From Crambe crambe (lineage: Eukaryota > Porifera > Demospongiae > Poecilosclerida > Crambeidae), in the NCBI GenBank assembly GCA_963924555.1, contig OZ004597.1, forward strand, positions 1,302,001-1,366,000: a stretch of DNA of 64,000 nucleotides. The letters are read 5' to 3'. Below the pieces are notes generated by a model. The model was given only the letters and a program-made list of their open reading frames with translations. It was not told where the DNA came from and did no database searches. The translations under genes were made by a program, and so were the position numbers. The stretch's first letter is position 1; the number at the start of each line of letters is the position of its first letter. Positions 1 to 11,126 of this stretch are shown here, in pieces.

Positions 1-22
1 AATCGAGTTTCGTTTCAGTGAA

Positions 23-1999
23 ATGGAGATGATAGTGAAGAGTCATTGTTTATTTCGGCGTGATGATGGCAAGTTAGCTGACACCGACGATGATGATGAT
101 CCAGATAGTCCACATGCCAAGTTTGCAAGGGATATGACAGAGAACTATGAAGAGCTTGGTCAATACTTCCCACAGTTTGCCAGACTGCGACAGTTGAGCA
201 AACTTCAAATCTTTGCTCAAATGGTTCAGTCAGTATTACAAAACTTAAAGGAATCTGCTGAAGGCAAAAATGTCACTGTACCTAAAGAGCTGGTGAAAGT
301 AATTCAAGAAGACGCCAGAAAGCACCACTACACAAATATCTCCACTGCGTTAACCAAGCTGAAAGAAGACGTGGGTACTTGGCCTAAAGCCCAAGATCGA
401 TCCTTTATTCAATCCAAAGTTGATGAAATAAAAAATGAAATGTACAGAGAAATGGATCGAGAAGAGCAAAGGCTGCGAAGAATTCATGGATATAACGTGA
501 TTATCGACAACTCTGATGCAATGAGCATGCTGAATAACATTGAATCCAAAGTAATTAATGCCATTCGGAGTAATGATGAGCAAATACTCTCTCAAGTCAC
601 AGAAGCTCTGAAAAACTCTCTGGATATAAAGCATGATTATCGTCTAAAACAATATATACGAAATTGGTTATCAGATCATGGGCGACTACGTACTTCACAG
701 ACTCCAAGAGAGGTTCTTATTCAGTACCTTTGCTCTCATCTTCCTGTCCCAACTCATGATGATATTTTCCAGATCATTGTCGACCGTCACCACCAACGTT
801 ACCAGGCACTCTCCAATCTAGTTGATGGGTACAAGAGTAGAAAGCCACACAAAGCGAACAGCTGTAAATGGGTCCCTGCAGCTGTATCAAGCCAAATGTT
901 CTCAGTTTCTTATGGTGGAGTGGCCTTTACACCAAAGGTAGTATCTGTAAAAGATGGCCAAAGGTTACCACGTTCCAGAAATGAAATGACAATATGGATA
1001 CGAAGAATGTCAACAATATCAGGTAAAACGAGAAGCAATACTAATTATACCTCCCCTGTTGGTAAAGCTGAGCCTAAGAAATCTGATAGACGTTCAGGCC
1101 AAAATTCTTCGTGGAATGATGCTGACTCAGATGATGGAGGTGGTTCTGGTGGATCAGTTCGTTTTCCCAAAGAAGCTGCAGCTGCTACTGCAAATGACGA
1201 CCAAAGAAAGCGCTCTACTGCAACAAAAAAAGACACTCAAGCAACTTCAACAATGAATGAAGTCCAAGTTATAGCCAAAAAATGTCCTGCTAAAAAGCCA
1301 GTTATTGTTAGCACCTCCTTCAGAGGGAAATATTCAACAGGAGTTAACGATCAGCTGGATAAATTTTTCCATGGTTTTCACAGTGTCATATCCAAACCTT
1401 CTCAAGTCCCCCAGGCTGCTGGAGGGTCAAATCGTCCACCTAGGGGTCCACCAGGGGCTCCACCAAGGGATCCACCTGGTGGCTGTGGTGGTGGTAAATC
1501 TGGTGGTGGAGGATCGAACAAACCACCAGGTCCACCTCGAGGACGATTCATTGAAGGTTGCAAAGGTAGATTTGCTAAAGCTTGTAAAAGCCCATCACAG
1601 ATAATCAAACCCATTATTGATGGTCTGCAGTTACCGGCTGTTCCAACTGATGGAAAGCCTAGGATTGCTGATAAAGGGGAGAAAATCAATGCAATTTATG
1701 TGATGAAGAATAGAAGAACAGGAGAAGTTTATGTCGGCAGGTCATGTGATGTGTTCAGGCGCATTGGTCAGCATCAAAATGACATTCGAAAGGGGGGAAA
1801 AACAGTTGGCAAGTTCATCAAAGATGTGGAAGATGTGGAATTTTGCATTCTAGACTTACCTAAGGGTCTATCAACCACAGAAATGAGATTTTATGAACAA
1901 GATGTACTGATGGCACTCAAGCGAAATGGATACAAAGTTATGAACGCTATCAATGCCATGAACTTGGATACATACAATGAAATGAAGAAAAACATTTGA
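23..1999 (+). CDS. GIY-YIG nuclease-domain protein, large single exon
   Basis: A 658-residue reading frame without introns, unlike nearly all its neighbours. The C-terminal domain (about residues 554-650) is a GIY-YIG endonuclease fold: AIYVMKNRRTGEVYVGRS carries the two core strands, followed by the conserved Arg in DVFRRIGQH and the metal-binding Glu in RFYEQDVL, so the catalytic residues look intact. Before it lies a Pro/Gly-rich linker (about residues 460-520). The N-terminal half is mostly helical, with an acidic run DDDDD, then FARLRQLSKL near residue 55 and CKWVPAAV...YGGVAF near residue 290; I do not recognise a named family for this part. The frame is open back to the window edge, and bases 7-18 look like a splice acceptor (gtttcgtttcag), so this may be only the last exon. 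No reverse transcriptase motif is present, which argues against a Penelope-type element. The role is unknown; a DNA-cutting effector or repair nuclease is possible. Confidence 0.75.
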   Translation: MEMIVKSHCLFRRDDGKLADTDDDDDPDSPHAKFARDMTENYEELGQYFPQFARLRQLSKLQIFAQMVQSVLQNLKESAEGKNVTVPKELVKVIQEDARKHHYTNISTALTKLKEDVGTWPKAQDRSFIQSKVDEIKNEMYREMDREEQRLRRIHGYNVIIDNSDAMSMLNNIESKVINAIRSNDEQILSQVTEALKNSLDIKHDYRLKQYIRNWLSDHGRLRTSQTPREVLIQYLCSHLPVPTHDDIFQIIVDRHHQRYQALSNLVDGYKSRKPHKANSCKWVPAAVSSQMFSVSYGGVAFTPKVVSVKDGQRLPRSRNEMTIWIRRMSTISGKTRSNTNYTSPVGKAEPKKSDRRSGQNSSWNDADSDDGGGSGGSVRFPKEAAAATANDDQRKRSTATKKDTQATSTMNEVQVIAKKCPAKKPVIVSTSFRGKYSTGVNDQLDKFFHGFHSVISKPSQVPQAAGGSNRPPRGPPGAPPRDPPGGCGGGKSGGGGSNKPPGPPRGRFIEGCKGRFAKACKSPSQIIKPIIDGLQLPAVPTDGKPRIADKGEKINAIYVMKNRRTGEVYVGRSCDVFRRIGQHQNDIRKGGKTVGKFIKDVEDVEFCILDLPKGLSTTEMRFYEQDVLMALKRNGYKVMNAINAMNLDTYNEMKKNI

Positions 2000-2485
2000 T
2001 ATTATGGTGTGTTTTTAGTTTTTAATAATTTTTAAAGCTGTGCTTTGTAATTAGCAGCCTGTATATATCTCAAAGTTTGTTATTAACATTTCTACCTTCA
2101 TTTCTGAACTCAAAGTCAAGGATGGGGTGTTACCTTTAGCTAAGTCCTAGGAGAACTAACTAGCCATATATGACGAGTAGATGGGCATATTATCTGAGAC
2201 AGATAACAATACAAACACAAGAGAAAAGCATCAAGTAGTTATGATCATAAGAATGAGAGTGAGTAAAGTGCTTTAGTGACTGAAGGATAAAAAATCATGA
2301 CATGACATTATAGCAGCACAGAGTATAGCTGGGTGAGAGTCCACACATAATATAGTACAAGGAGGGGCACGAGAGATGGCTATGTAGCTAAAAAGGAAAA
2401 TGGTGGTACTTTCATAATATTTGTGCAGAGTTCAAATGAGTTTATTTGTAAAAACATAGATGAAGTATGTAGAGTGCTTGGGAGG
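2000..2485. other. Intergenic region between the GIY-YIG gene and the PDS5 stop
   Basis: Convergent 3' ends on both sides. The sequence is AT-rich with no coding potential that I can support and no clear AATAAA signal. It presumably holds the two 3' untranslated regions. Confidence 0.5.
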
Positions 2486-5400
2486 TTATCGACGATGTCT
2501 CGTTTTGCGTTTGATCTGGTGAAATTGGATGAATTGTAAACCCAAAATGACCCGCATATCTAAGCTGTACACTTACATTGCTGGACTTGTTTTCTTCAGG
2601 CTGCTCATGATCAGTAGCAACCTTCTGCAACTATTTAGCAGAGAGGGGTCGAGGGAGAATGAAACTTATGAAAGTATCCACTGAACGAAACTTACTTTTG
2701 ATCTTTTCTTAGCTGGGGGTTCTGGAGTGTCATGGTCTGGTTGCTCTTCTGAAGGTTGTTCATCAGTTTCATTGGGTGAGACTTGGTCATTTTCTACACC
2801 ATCACTAGACGCTGCCTTGGCATTTCTCTTAGATCGTCTGGTTACTCTAACGGGAGGGGCCTCCTCCTCTGGACTTGAGTTATTCTGGATCAGTCAGGGA
2901 ATGGTAAAGCACAAAATTGACAATAATTAAAACACACACCTCTTCTTCACCATCTGACTTTTGCAAAACCTTTCTCTTCACAGTTCTTTTCCTACAAGCA
3001 AGCACACTATTTTATAGCAATGTGTGGATGAAGATACTCCCAACTCACTTGGGTGCAGCAGCAACCCTGGTTCTCTTTCTCCCCTTGGCAGGTAAAATGG
3101 TGGCTGATTCCACCACCTCATCTTCCTCTCCATCCTCCTAGAACAACAATAACATCAAATATAACACACACACACACACACACACACACAGGACCGAACA
3201 GGAGCTACGCTTACCTCCACATCTGACACACCACTATCATCTTTGACCTTCTTCAACTCCTTCTCCTCCTGTTCCTCCTTTCCCTCCTCATCTTTCTCCC
3301 TCTCCTCTTCCTCTTCAGATTCTTCCTCCTCTTCCTCTTCCTCTATCTTTTTCTTCCTTCCACTTGTTCGTTTCATAGCTGCAGTCTTCTTGACAGCTGG
3401 TTTTGCCTGCCTCTTTGCCTTGGTTTTTGTTGTTGGGATGGCTGCTGTGTGTCCCTTGCTCTCAGCCTTAGCTGGAGCTTGCTTGCTGGGAGGTTTTGCA
3501 GCTCTTGCCCCCTTGCTTGCCCCCTTGCTTGCCCGCTTCACTGGAGCTTTCTTATTAGCTTGTTTAGCAGCAGGTGACTTGGCTCTATAATTATATAATG
3601 ATAATATATAACAGATTTTGTGTGGGAAAAATTTGTGTGGTTTTGTGCAAAAATTGAAGCATGAGCCCATAAATTCTTCTTCTTCTTTTTGCCAAGGAAT
3701 CCACAAATCTACATGAAACTAACCTACCTCTTTATTGGAGACGCCTCAGCCACTGAAGCAGTTGAGTTGGGACTGATCAGAATGTCTGTCTTGACTCGTT
3801 TGGTTGGAGTGCAGTTGTACTCTGGTGGCAAGTACCTGATGTCATTCGACTGCCTCTTTTCCTGCCATAATTAAATAGCACACACCATATGATAACCATT
3901 ATGAAGGCCATGAAACTAAAAGGATGTCCGATACCTAAACCTGGTTCTGAAATAGATTTTAACACAAACTTACATACCGTTCCTTTTGACTTGAAGAGTT
4001 TAGATGGCAAAACCACTTCACCTTCGAAGTCTGCCAGCTTTATGTGCAATAGCTAATAATTAAGTTTATAACAATAAGTGACATTGACTTGCAGTGCAAT
4101 GTGCATGATCACAACATAGATTGGCTGACACTCACTTTGCTAGCCATGACTCCCATGGCCAGATCGCAGGCTGCATACAGGTTCTTGTTGGCCTCAGAGT
4201 TGGTGGGGTCTTGTGCATCCACTGTCAGCTTGATGGTCTCTAGCAACTTCCACAGGAATCCATAGTTATTATCGCGGATCACTATAGGCTCCAGAAAGAA
4301 CCACAGGCACCTTGAAAGGGGAGGAGGAGGGAGAGGGGAGGGGAGGGGCCAAACACCAATTCATTGCCAGCTATCCATAGTTAGATGGTCATGCAACTCA
4401 CTCTTTGAACATATCCAATTTATGAGAGTTGGTCCTGGAGAACTGAGGATGATGGGCCACAAGGTATATGGCATAGGACACTGCATACTCCGGCAGAATG
4501 GCATGAGGATTCTCTGTGTGTAACAACAGAAAGAAGATTGAGACAGGAGAGTATTGAGTGATACAACATACATACCTTTTGCTTTTGTGTTCTGGTTCAT
4601 ACATTGTCTTCTCTTTGTCACATTATTGGAGATGATCTTACGGAACTGGAAGAAGTCAAACTCTTGTAGCTACTGTCTGTCTGTCTGTATGTATGTAGTA
4701 CTTGGTATGCCCACCTTATCACGACAAGCCTTCTCTGGTTCAATGCCAACATACACCATGATGGAGAGATAGCCCAGAGGAAGTTGTAAGGACATCAATC
4801 CCTTGTTCAGCTTCTCCAAAAACTTCTCCCTCACCTCTTTACATGTATCCTATAATCATAATGGATGAGGTCACGACCTCAGATCTTCCTAGAATGATTG
4901 GTAATGATTACCTGAGCCACCAGGGCTAGTCTGAGCAATATTGGTACGGTCACAAAATCCCTGCACACGCTGGATTTGATCATCTTTAGGAGGGAGGAAG
5001 CTGCAGCCAGCCGTAGCCTGGACCGATCATGTGCCCTACATGGTGTGTGTGCAGAGGGGGGAGAGAGAGAGAGAGAGAGAGAAGATAAATAGCACAAAGG
5101 GGAGGGGCATCCCCACCCTACATACGCAATGTTGTCCTGAGCTTGAAGGTCACCGTCATGGTCAAGGGTTCTGTCCAAGAGCCTGAGGACTGCAGAGGAG
5201 TTTTTCTCTCGCTCACTGGGAGAGGAGAGACCCAATAACCAATTGACGAGCAATTTCATTCCAAAGACCTGAAAGTCAGCCACAAATAAATGATGAAAAT
5301 GAGTGTTCAAGAAAACTAACCTTCATCCTGGCTTCATAGGAAATTTTGTCATCTTCAGCCCATTCATTCTCACCCTTGACATATTCATTCTCTGCCTACA

Positions 5401-8400
5401 ATTAAAAGAAGAAGCAGAATCAAAGGGAAAAGAATGTCTTTCTATATTTCATGTATCTTACCCTGTCTACGACCATCAATTTTTTGATGATAAAATCACG
5501 AATGATGAACTTGAATTTGGTGGCAAAAATCTCTGGCTGCAACTTTGCAATCTGTCCCAATGAGATGAGGACTGTCTCAAAGTTCTCGCCGTCATAATCC
5601 AGGTGACTGACAAGTGACTAAATTGAAGATCAAATACCCTTCATGAGTAGAAGTACACGTGCATGCTCTTGATAACCACTTACAGAATATAGTCTCTGCA
5701 TGATGGCTTTGGGTTCTCTGAACACCTTGTGGATGCACCTCACTGTGTCCTTGGTGAGTCTAGGTTCCCCTTTCACAGCTAGCTGTGTCAGTATGGGCTG
5801 TAGGCAGCTGCAAAGTACATAAATAATTATTGGCATAATCCTAGATACCTTGACTTACCCTGCTACACTTTGATCAATGTGTGCTCCAGTTAGTGTTAGT
5901 ATCTGGAGAGTGGATTTCACTGTATGAGAAAAAAAGTATTCAGCATACACTCAGTCATTAATATTTTTATGGACTTTAAAAAAAGTGCATGGCCTTTTTC
6001 GAATCGTGTTACAATTATGTACCTATGTCTTTGTCCTCCAGCCTGAGGAGTGTTATCAGCTTCTCAAAGACTTCAGTGCAGCTGAAGTTTGCTGGCATGA
6101 TCCCAGCTAGCACTCTGATAAGTTGGAGGGCTTTCTTGGCCCTCTCAAACGCCTCCTCCTCTGCTTCCTTGGAGGGACCCAGGGAGGGTTCGTACAGCTC
6201 ATCACAAACCTTAATACATAACAACATAACATTACTACGTATTATAAAGTGAGTGGTAATTAAATTCATGCCTTGACAACCAAAATCCTAACACAGTTAG
6301 CATCCACCAACATCGGGCAAGATCTGTCCAGTAAGTTCCTCATCATCTCTAGGAGTCCAGCTCGAGACCCCACCTTACCAAGTACCTCCACCTAAACGTC
6401 AAAATGTACAGTGACTGGATGATGGAATCCCCTACTACCAGAACTGACCTTTGCCTTGAGGATTTCTGCACAGGAGCAGCTAGTGTCTATGGACTTGAGG
6501 AGACTCTCTTTCAGTCCATTGTCATCCAGTGATCTTACAAGATAGTCCAAATAGGCCTGGGACTTCATCGAGTCAGGCAACTGTCCTAAATAAACCACAC
6601 CAAATAATCATTAATGATGGTCGCTGATTATCAAAATGGATCTTGGATTTGGGAGCGGTGGAACACTTACTAACTAGCTGGATGACATGTGCAACAATGG
6701 ACTTCTTTTTCTGCTCCTCTTCAAGTTCAGAATCCTGCTGTGCTTGAATGAGGTCACGTAAATATCCTCTCATCCTTCAAAGTCATACATACATACATAG
6801 TGGAATGAGTCCTAATAAACACTTACCTGTGTCTTGAAGCAAGTAGTGCATCAAATGCTCTATAAAGAAATCAATGGTACACACAAAATGACATAATACA
6901 TGTCATGCACATGCATGTCATGTGTCATGCACATATGCACAAAAAAAACATGCATGTCTACCTGACTGCATTGTTGTCACTGAGAGAATTGTAGACGTGG
7001 ACCATCCTCTCCATGCGCTCTGTGTCAGGGAGGTTGACGGGCACGATGCAGCTGAGCAGACATCGCTCCACACACAGCTTGTCATCGGCAGAATCCCGGT
7101 AGTAGCAGTGAAGGATCTTTGTGGGGATCCAGTGCAACGTCTTGAAGGACCTAAATGCACGAGTGATCATGAGAGAGCTACAACACTTGTCTCAATCAGC
7201 TAAGTCAATTCTGCATAATCATAACTTCTATTGAAATACACTCACACAGAATTGAGAGCTCCACCAGAAGAGAAAGAACTAGACATCATTTGTCGGTATA
7301 TCCGTGCCATGCTACTGATGGACTCTTTGCGAATTGACCACTGCATCCATCAAGAGATTAAAAAATTATGCAATGATCTATATAACACAGGTGATAGATG
7401 TTAAATGCACGCACCACTTTGTCTCTCATTCGTCCTTCCAAGTCATCACGAAGCTAATAATACAACATACATACATACAGAGGCTCAAATGATGGATACA
7501 TGCGCATGCATTTTCCATGACTCTTACTTCCTTTCGTACGACCTCAAAGTTCTCAGCAGCAACATCACAAACTGCCTTCACTACCTCCAGACGTACCCTT
7601 TCCTCTTTGTCATAAAAACGCTCATGAAGTTTCACTACAAAATAGGAACTAAAAGTGAGAGACCAGACACAAAATTTTAGCCCTTAGCCCCAGCCCTAAG
7701 GCAAAGGGTTATGGCTATGGAAGGCAAGAAAAGGGGCTATAGGGCCTGTTCCTTCAACCACAACCAATATCTACTATCATTATTTGGTATTGAGTGGATT
7801 CACTGTGATGTATCACACTAATCATACATACAAGTCACATCTTCAATCAGTTGTGGATGGTTAATAATGAAATGTTTGGATCGGCGGACACACTCAATCC
7901 GAATATGTGGAGAGACATCGGAAAACCTAAGACATTAAAACATGGCAGTAATGTGTGTACTTAATTAATGCCACTGACTCTGCTACACTTACATACCTTC
8001 CCAGGAAGCAGTTCCAGAGAGGCTTGTTCTGTCCTGCTAGTTTTGATCCCTTCAGTGAAAACATCTTTGCTAACAACTTGGTCACTTCAAAGCGCTCATC
8101 TTTATCAGTGCTCTACAACACATAAATAAAGTCTGTTAATCCATCATTCACTATAGCAGTATCACCAACAACAAAAATTTAATGATACACTATAATATAT
8201 ATATGCACTGTATATACCCTTAGCTTGAACTCCAGCTGTGGCATCACTGCCAGGAGCACTGAGGAGTCTATCGCATGGAGTTCCAGGATCAAGTCGTAGA
8301 GATGATCAGCCATCTCACTCTCTGAACTCTTGCCCACCACCAAGGCATTGTTGAAAAACTAGTATAAATATGTATCACATGAAATAGAGGAAACAAATAT

Positions 8401-9457
8401 AGTTTGTTTGTTTTTTCTCCTTACGAGATGAATGTATGGCTCAATGTGTGCACTGGTCTTCCTTATGAAATCAATGGTAAACTCATACACAGCCTTATTC
8501 TCAGTCTGCATTGGGGGGAGAAAAAAAAAAGTAATTCAAAATCAAAAGTCCATATTGGTTCAGACCTTATGAGGTTCCAAGATATTGGACAAGACAAGAT
8601 CCATGACCACTTGTGGTAGGGACTCTCCCTCTTGTACCAGGGAAGACAGTATGTCGATGATGTAATTCTTCACTTTAGAAGTGAGCTGGTCACTATATAT
8701 ATCAAAAAGAAGTCAAGAATAATTATTATTACTATCATGCATGTCTCTTTAATACTCACTTTATCACGGAGAAAAATGTCTTGAATATATCAGTCAGAAT
8801 GTCCTGATCATCCATCTCAATACATAAATTGAACAGACGAATAGTTGCCAGTGTCTACAAACACACCATTGGGCTTTGGATTTATGGCAATAGTTTGGAT
8901 GGGGTAAAACACACCTCAAGCAACTGGAGGCTGTACTTGAAAGAAGGAGATGTTGGCTTCTCAAGGGCTTGCAATTGGCTGATGAAAAGATTGAATACCA
9001 CCTGATACAAAATATTAATAAGTAATAAGAGAAGTGGATGATTATTAAGTGAGATTACTGTACCTTATTTTGACTATCATTGTATGGTGGATCGGGATAG
9101 CAAATACGAAAAATGTCAGCAATGCAACAGGCCACGAGAGATTTGACTTCCCGGCTACGATGAGTTTGAAGAAAAGGTTGAAGAAGGGTAGATGAGAAAC
9201 TGTGTATAGATGATGCGTTTGTGTCATCCATACCCTCATACTCTTTGAGGATCTTGCAGCTGGACTGAGATAATTAGAAAATATAGTGTGCTTTATTTGG
9301 AATGATTAACTAATTATTTTTTTTTCCCTTCAGTACCCCTAAATGCTGCCTAGCTGAGCTTATTATAGGTAGCTACCTTGAGTCTCTTTAATAACTCCTC
9401 TGTGCCAAGCTGATTGGTGAGTTCTTGGAACGTGCTGGAGGATGTGGTACGGGGCAT
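2486..9457 (-). CDS. PDS5: Sister chromatid cohesion protein PDS5
   Basis: A HEAT-repeat cohesin regulator that binds the cohesin ring with WAPL and controls its loading and release. The start at 9457 gives [20 protein letters not shown] and is followed by more than twenty short exons. Segments line up along human PDS5[21 protein letters not shown] near 7050 with the LLVERIFAQYMVPHNLETTE region; [15 protein letters not shown] near 5240; [14 protein letters not shown] near 5010; and [15 protein letters not shown] near 4470. The C-terminal exons (about 2486-3590) are low-complexity: Lys/Ala-rich ([15 protein letters not shown]), then a long Glu run, then a basic end, matching the charged disordered tail of PDS5 proteins. 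The last exons end in IKRKTRHRR and TAA at 2486. The order of exons is clear; individual borders in the tail are less certain. It diverges from GNPDA across a shared 398-base promoter. Confidence 0.93.
3164..3190. repeat. (CA)n microsatellite in a PDS5 intron
   Basis: About 13 CA units, roughly 20 bases downstream (in the sense of the gene) of the splice donor that follows the Glu-rich exon. Confidence 0.9.
5061..5082. repeat. (GA)n microsatellite in a PDS5 intron
   Basis: Eleven GA units. On the coding strand this is a CT run lying in the intron between the [18 protein letters not shown] exon and the next one. Confidence 0.85.
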
Positions 9458-9855
9458 CCTATCAGTGTTGTCACACTCTCACAGTATTAATGTAATTCAC
9501 ATCCAGATACACACACAACTGGTTACTTAGATAGTTCTGTAGTGTTATAAAGGATCTCAGCTACCTAGCCAGCTTGAAACAGCTGTAACTCTTTCTCAGT
9601 ACTCCTGGACGAAAATTGAAGTCAAAATCTTATGGAAGGCATCGATATTACAAGAGAAACGGTTGGAATCAGTTCAAATGACTTTGCTTTCAATTAATGA
9701 TCCAGATTTTTACAATTCCACCCAAATTCAGCCGCCATTTTTTAGTCTTAGTTTACGGAAGCAGGAAATTATCGGAGAGGATAAGGTGAACTTTGACCCC
9801 AGAGCTGGTCCGTGCGAAATTCCAGGGCAGTAGCGACGTAGTATAGCAAATCACC
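9458..9855. promoter_or_regulatory. Shared divergent promoter of PDS5 and GNPDA
   Basis: The two start codons are 398 bases apart and point away from each other, so both promoters must lie here. It contains GCCGCCATTTT at 9731-9741, which on the minus strand reads as the YY1-type word AAAATGGCGGC. I see no TATA box. Confidence 0.55.
9731..9741 (-). promoter_or_regulatory. Candidate YY1-type binding site
   Basis: AAAATGGCGGC on the minus strand agrees with the YY1 core (AAnATGGCGGC) and lies in the short gap between two divergent housekeeping genes. The assignment rests on the motif alone. Confidence 0.35.
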
Positions 9856-11039
9856 ATGAGGCTGGTAATACTTGAAGATTATGATAAAGCAAGCGAATGG
9901 GCTGCAAAATACGTGAGAAATGCAATTCTAAAATTCAATCCTGGTCCCGATAAATATTTTGTCCTGGGCTTACCAACAGGTAAGGGCAAAAGTATTTAAA
10001 AATAATTATTAATTGCAATTATTCTCTCAGGGAGCACTCCTTTGGGGATGTACAAGAAACTGATAGAATTTTATAAAGAGAAGAAGCTATCATTCAAGTA
10101 TGTGAAGACGTTTAACATGGACGAGTATGTTGGTTTGCCCAAGGATCATCTGGAGAGTTACCATTACTACATGTATGATAATTTCTTCAATCATATTGAC
10201 ATCAATCCAGGTGTGTGTAACTAGGATGCAGCTCAAAAAAACAACAACTGAGGATTGAGGACCTGTCTTAGTTTTCTTCAGCTGCAACCTTAATTACTCT
10301 TAATGTAATCCTTTCTTGCATTGCTACAATCTTATCCTGGTTTCTTGCATTGCTGCAATCTCCATCCAGTCAATGTGAACCTCTTGGATGGAACTGTTAA
10401 GGATTTGGAAAAGGAGTGCGCTGATTTCGAAGAAAAAATAAAACAGGCAGGAGGTGTTGATCTCTTCATTGGAGGTATAGTGAACAGTGTCTATCTCTCA
10501 TGATTAATGATTAACACTTTGAATGCAGTATTGCTGATATTTGATTGGTCTTGTTATTTAGGTATTGGACCCGATGGTCACATAGCATTCAATGAACCAG
10601 GCTCCTCCCTTGTGTCGAGAACCAGGATCAAATCACTGGCTGTAGACACTGTTGAAGCCAATGCACGATTTTTTGATGGAGATGTCACTAAAGTCCCCAA
10701 ACAAGCCCTAACTGTTGGTGTTGGAACAGTTATGGATGCCAGAGAGGTATAGGTCATTACATCATAACCAACAGGATTTTCTGTCAAACTCCATTCTTCT
10801 CTCAATCCTGTTATTTTTATGTGCAGGTTATGATATTGATAACAGGAGCTCATAAATCATTTGCATTGTACAAAGCAATTGAAGAAGGAGTGAATCACAT
10901 GTGGACTGTTTCAGCATTCCAGATGCACCCAAAAGCTCTGTTCGTGTGTGATGACAATGCCACTCTAGAGCTGAGGGTGAAAACAGTCAAATACTTCAAA
11001 GGACTCATGTCCATTCATAACCAAGCAGTTCAGGATTGA
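9856..11039 (+). CDS. GNPDA: Glucosamine-6-phosphate deaminase/isomerase
   Basis: Converts glucosamine 6-phosphate to fructose 6-phosphate and ammonia in the cytosol, opposing the hexosamine pathway. Exon 1 encodes [20 protein letters not shown] and ends in GLPTG. Later exons carry NMDEYVGL with the general-base Asp, [20 protein letters not shown] with the catalytic Asp-His-Glu set, and [20 protein letters not shown]. The match to human GNPDA1/2 is close along the whole length, and the intron inside the FIGG|IGPDG motif splices cleanly. The frame ends SIHNQAVQD, so it lacks the short tail of human GNPDA1. There is no sign of truncation. Confidence 0.97.
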
Positions 11040-11126
11040 GCACATGCACAGGATCTAGTATTGGACTGATATTTTTTAATTTTTTAAAAATAATTGCTCT
11101 GATGAGTGTAAGATTTTCAGGTATAA

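Noticed and set aside
23..1999. Penelope-like retroelement
   Set aside because: The GIY-YIG domain is present, but there is no reverse transcriptase motif or terminal repeat within reach.
3243..3590. Ser/Phe-rich 115-residue frame on the plus strand
   Set aside because: It is the antisense shadow of the Glu/Lys-rich PDS5 tail.
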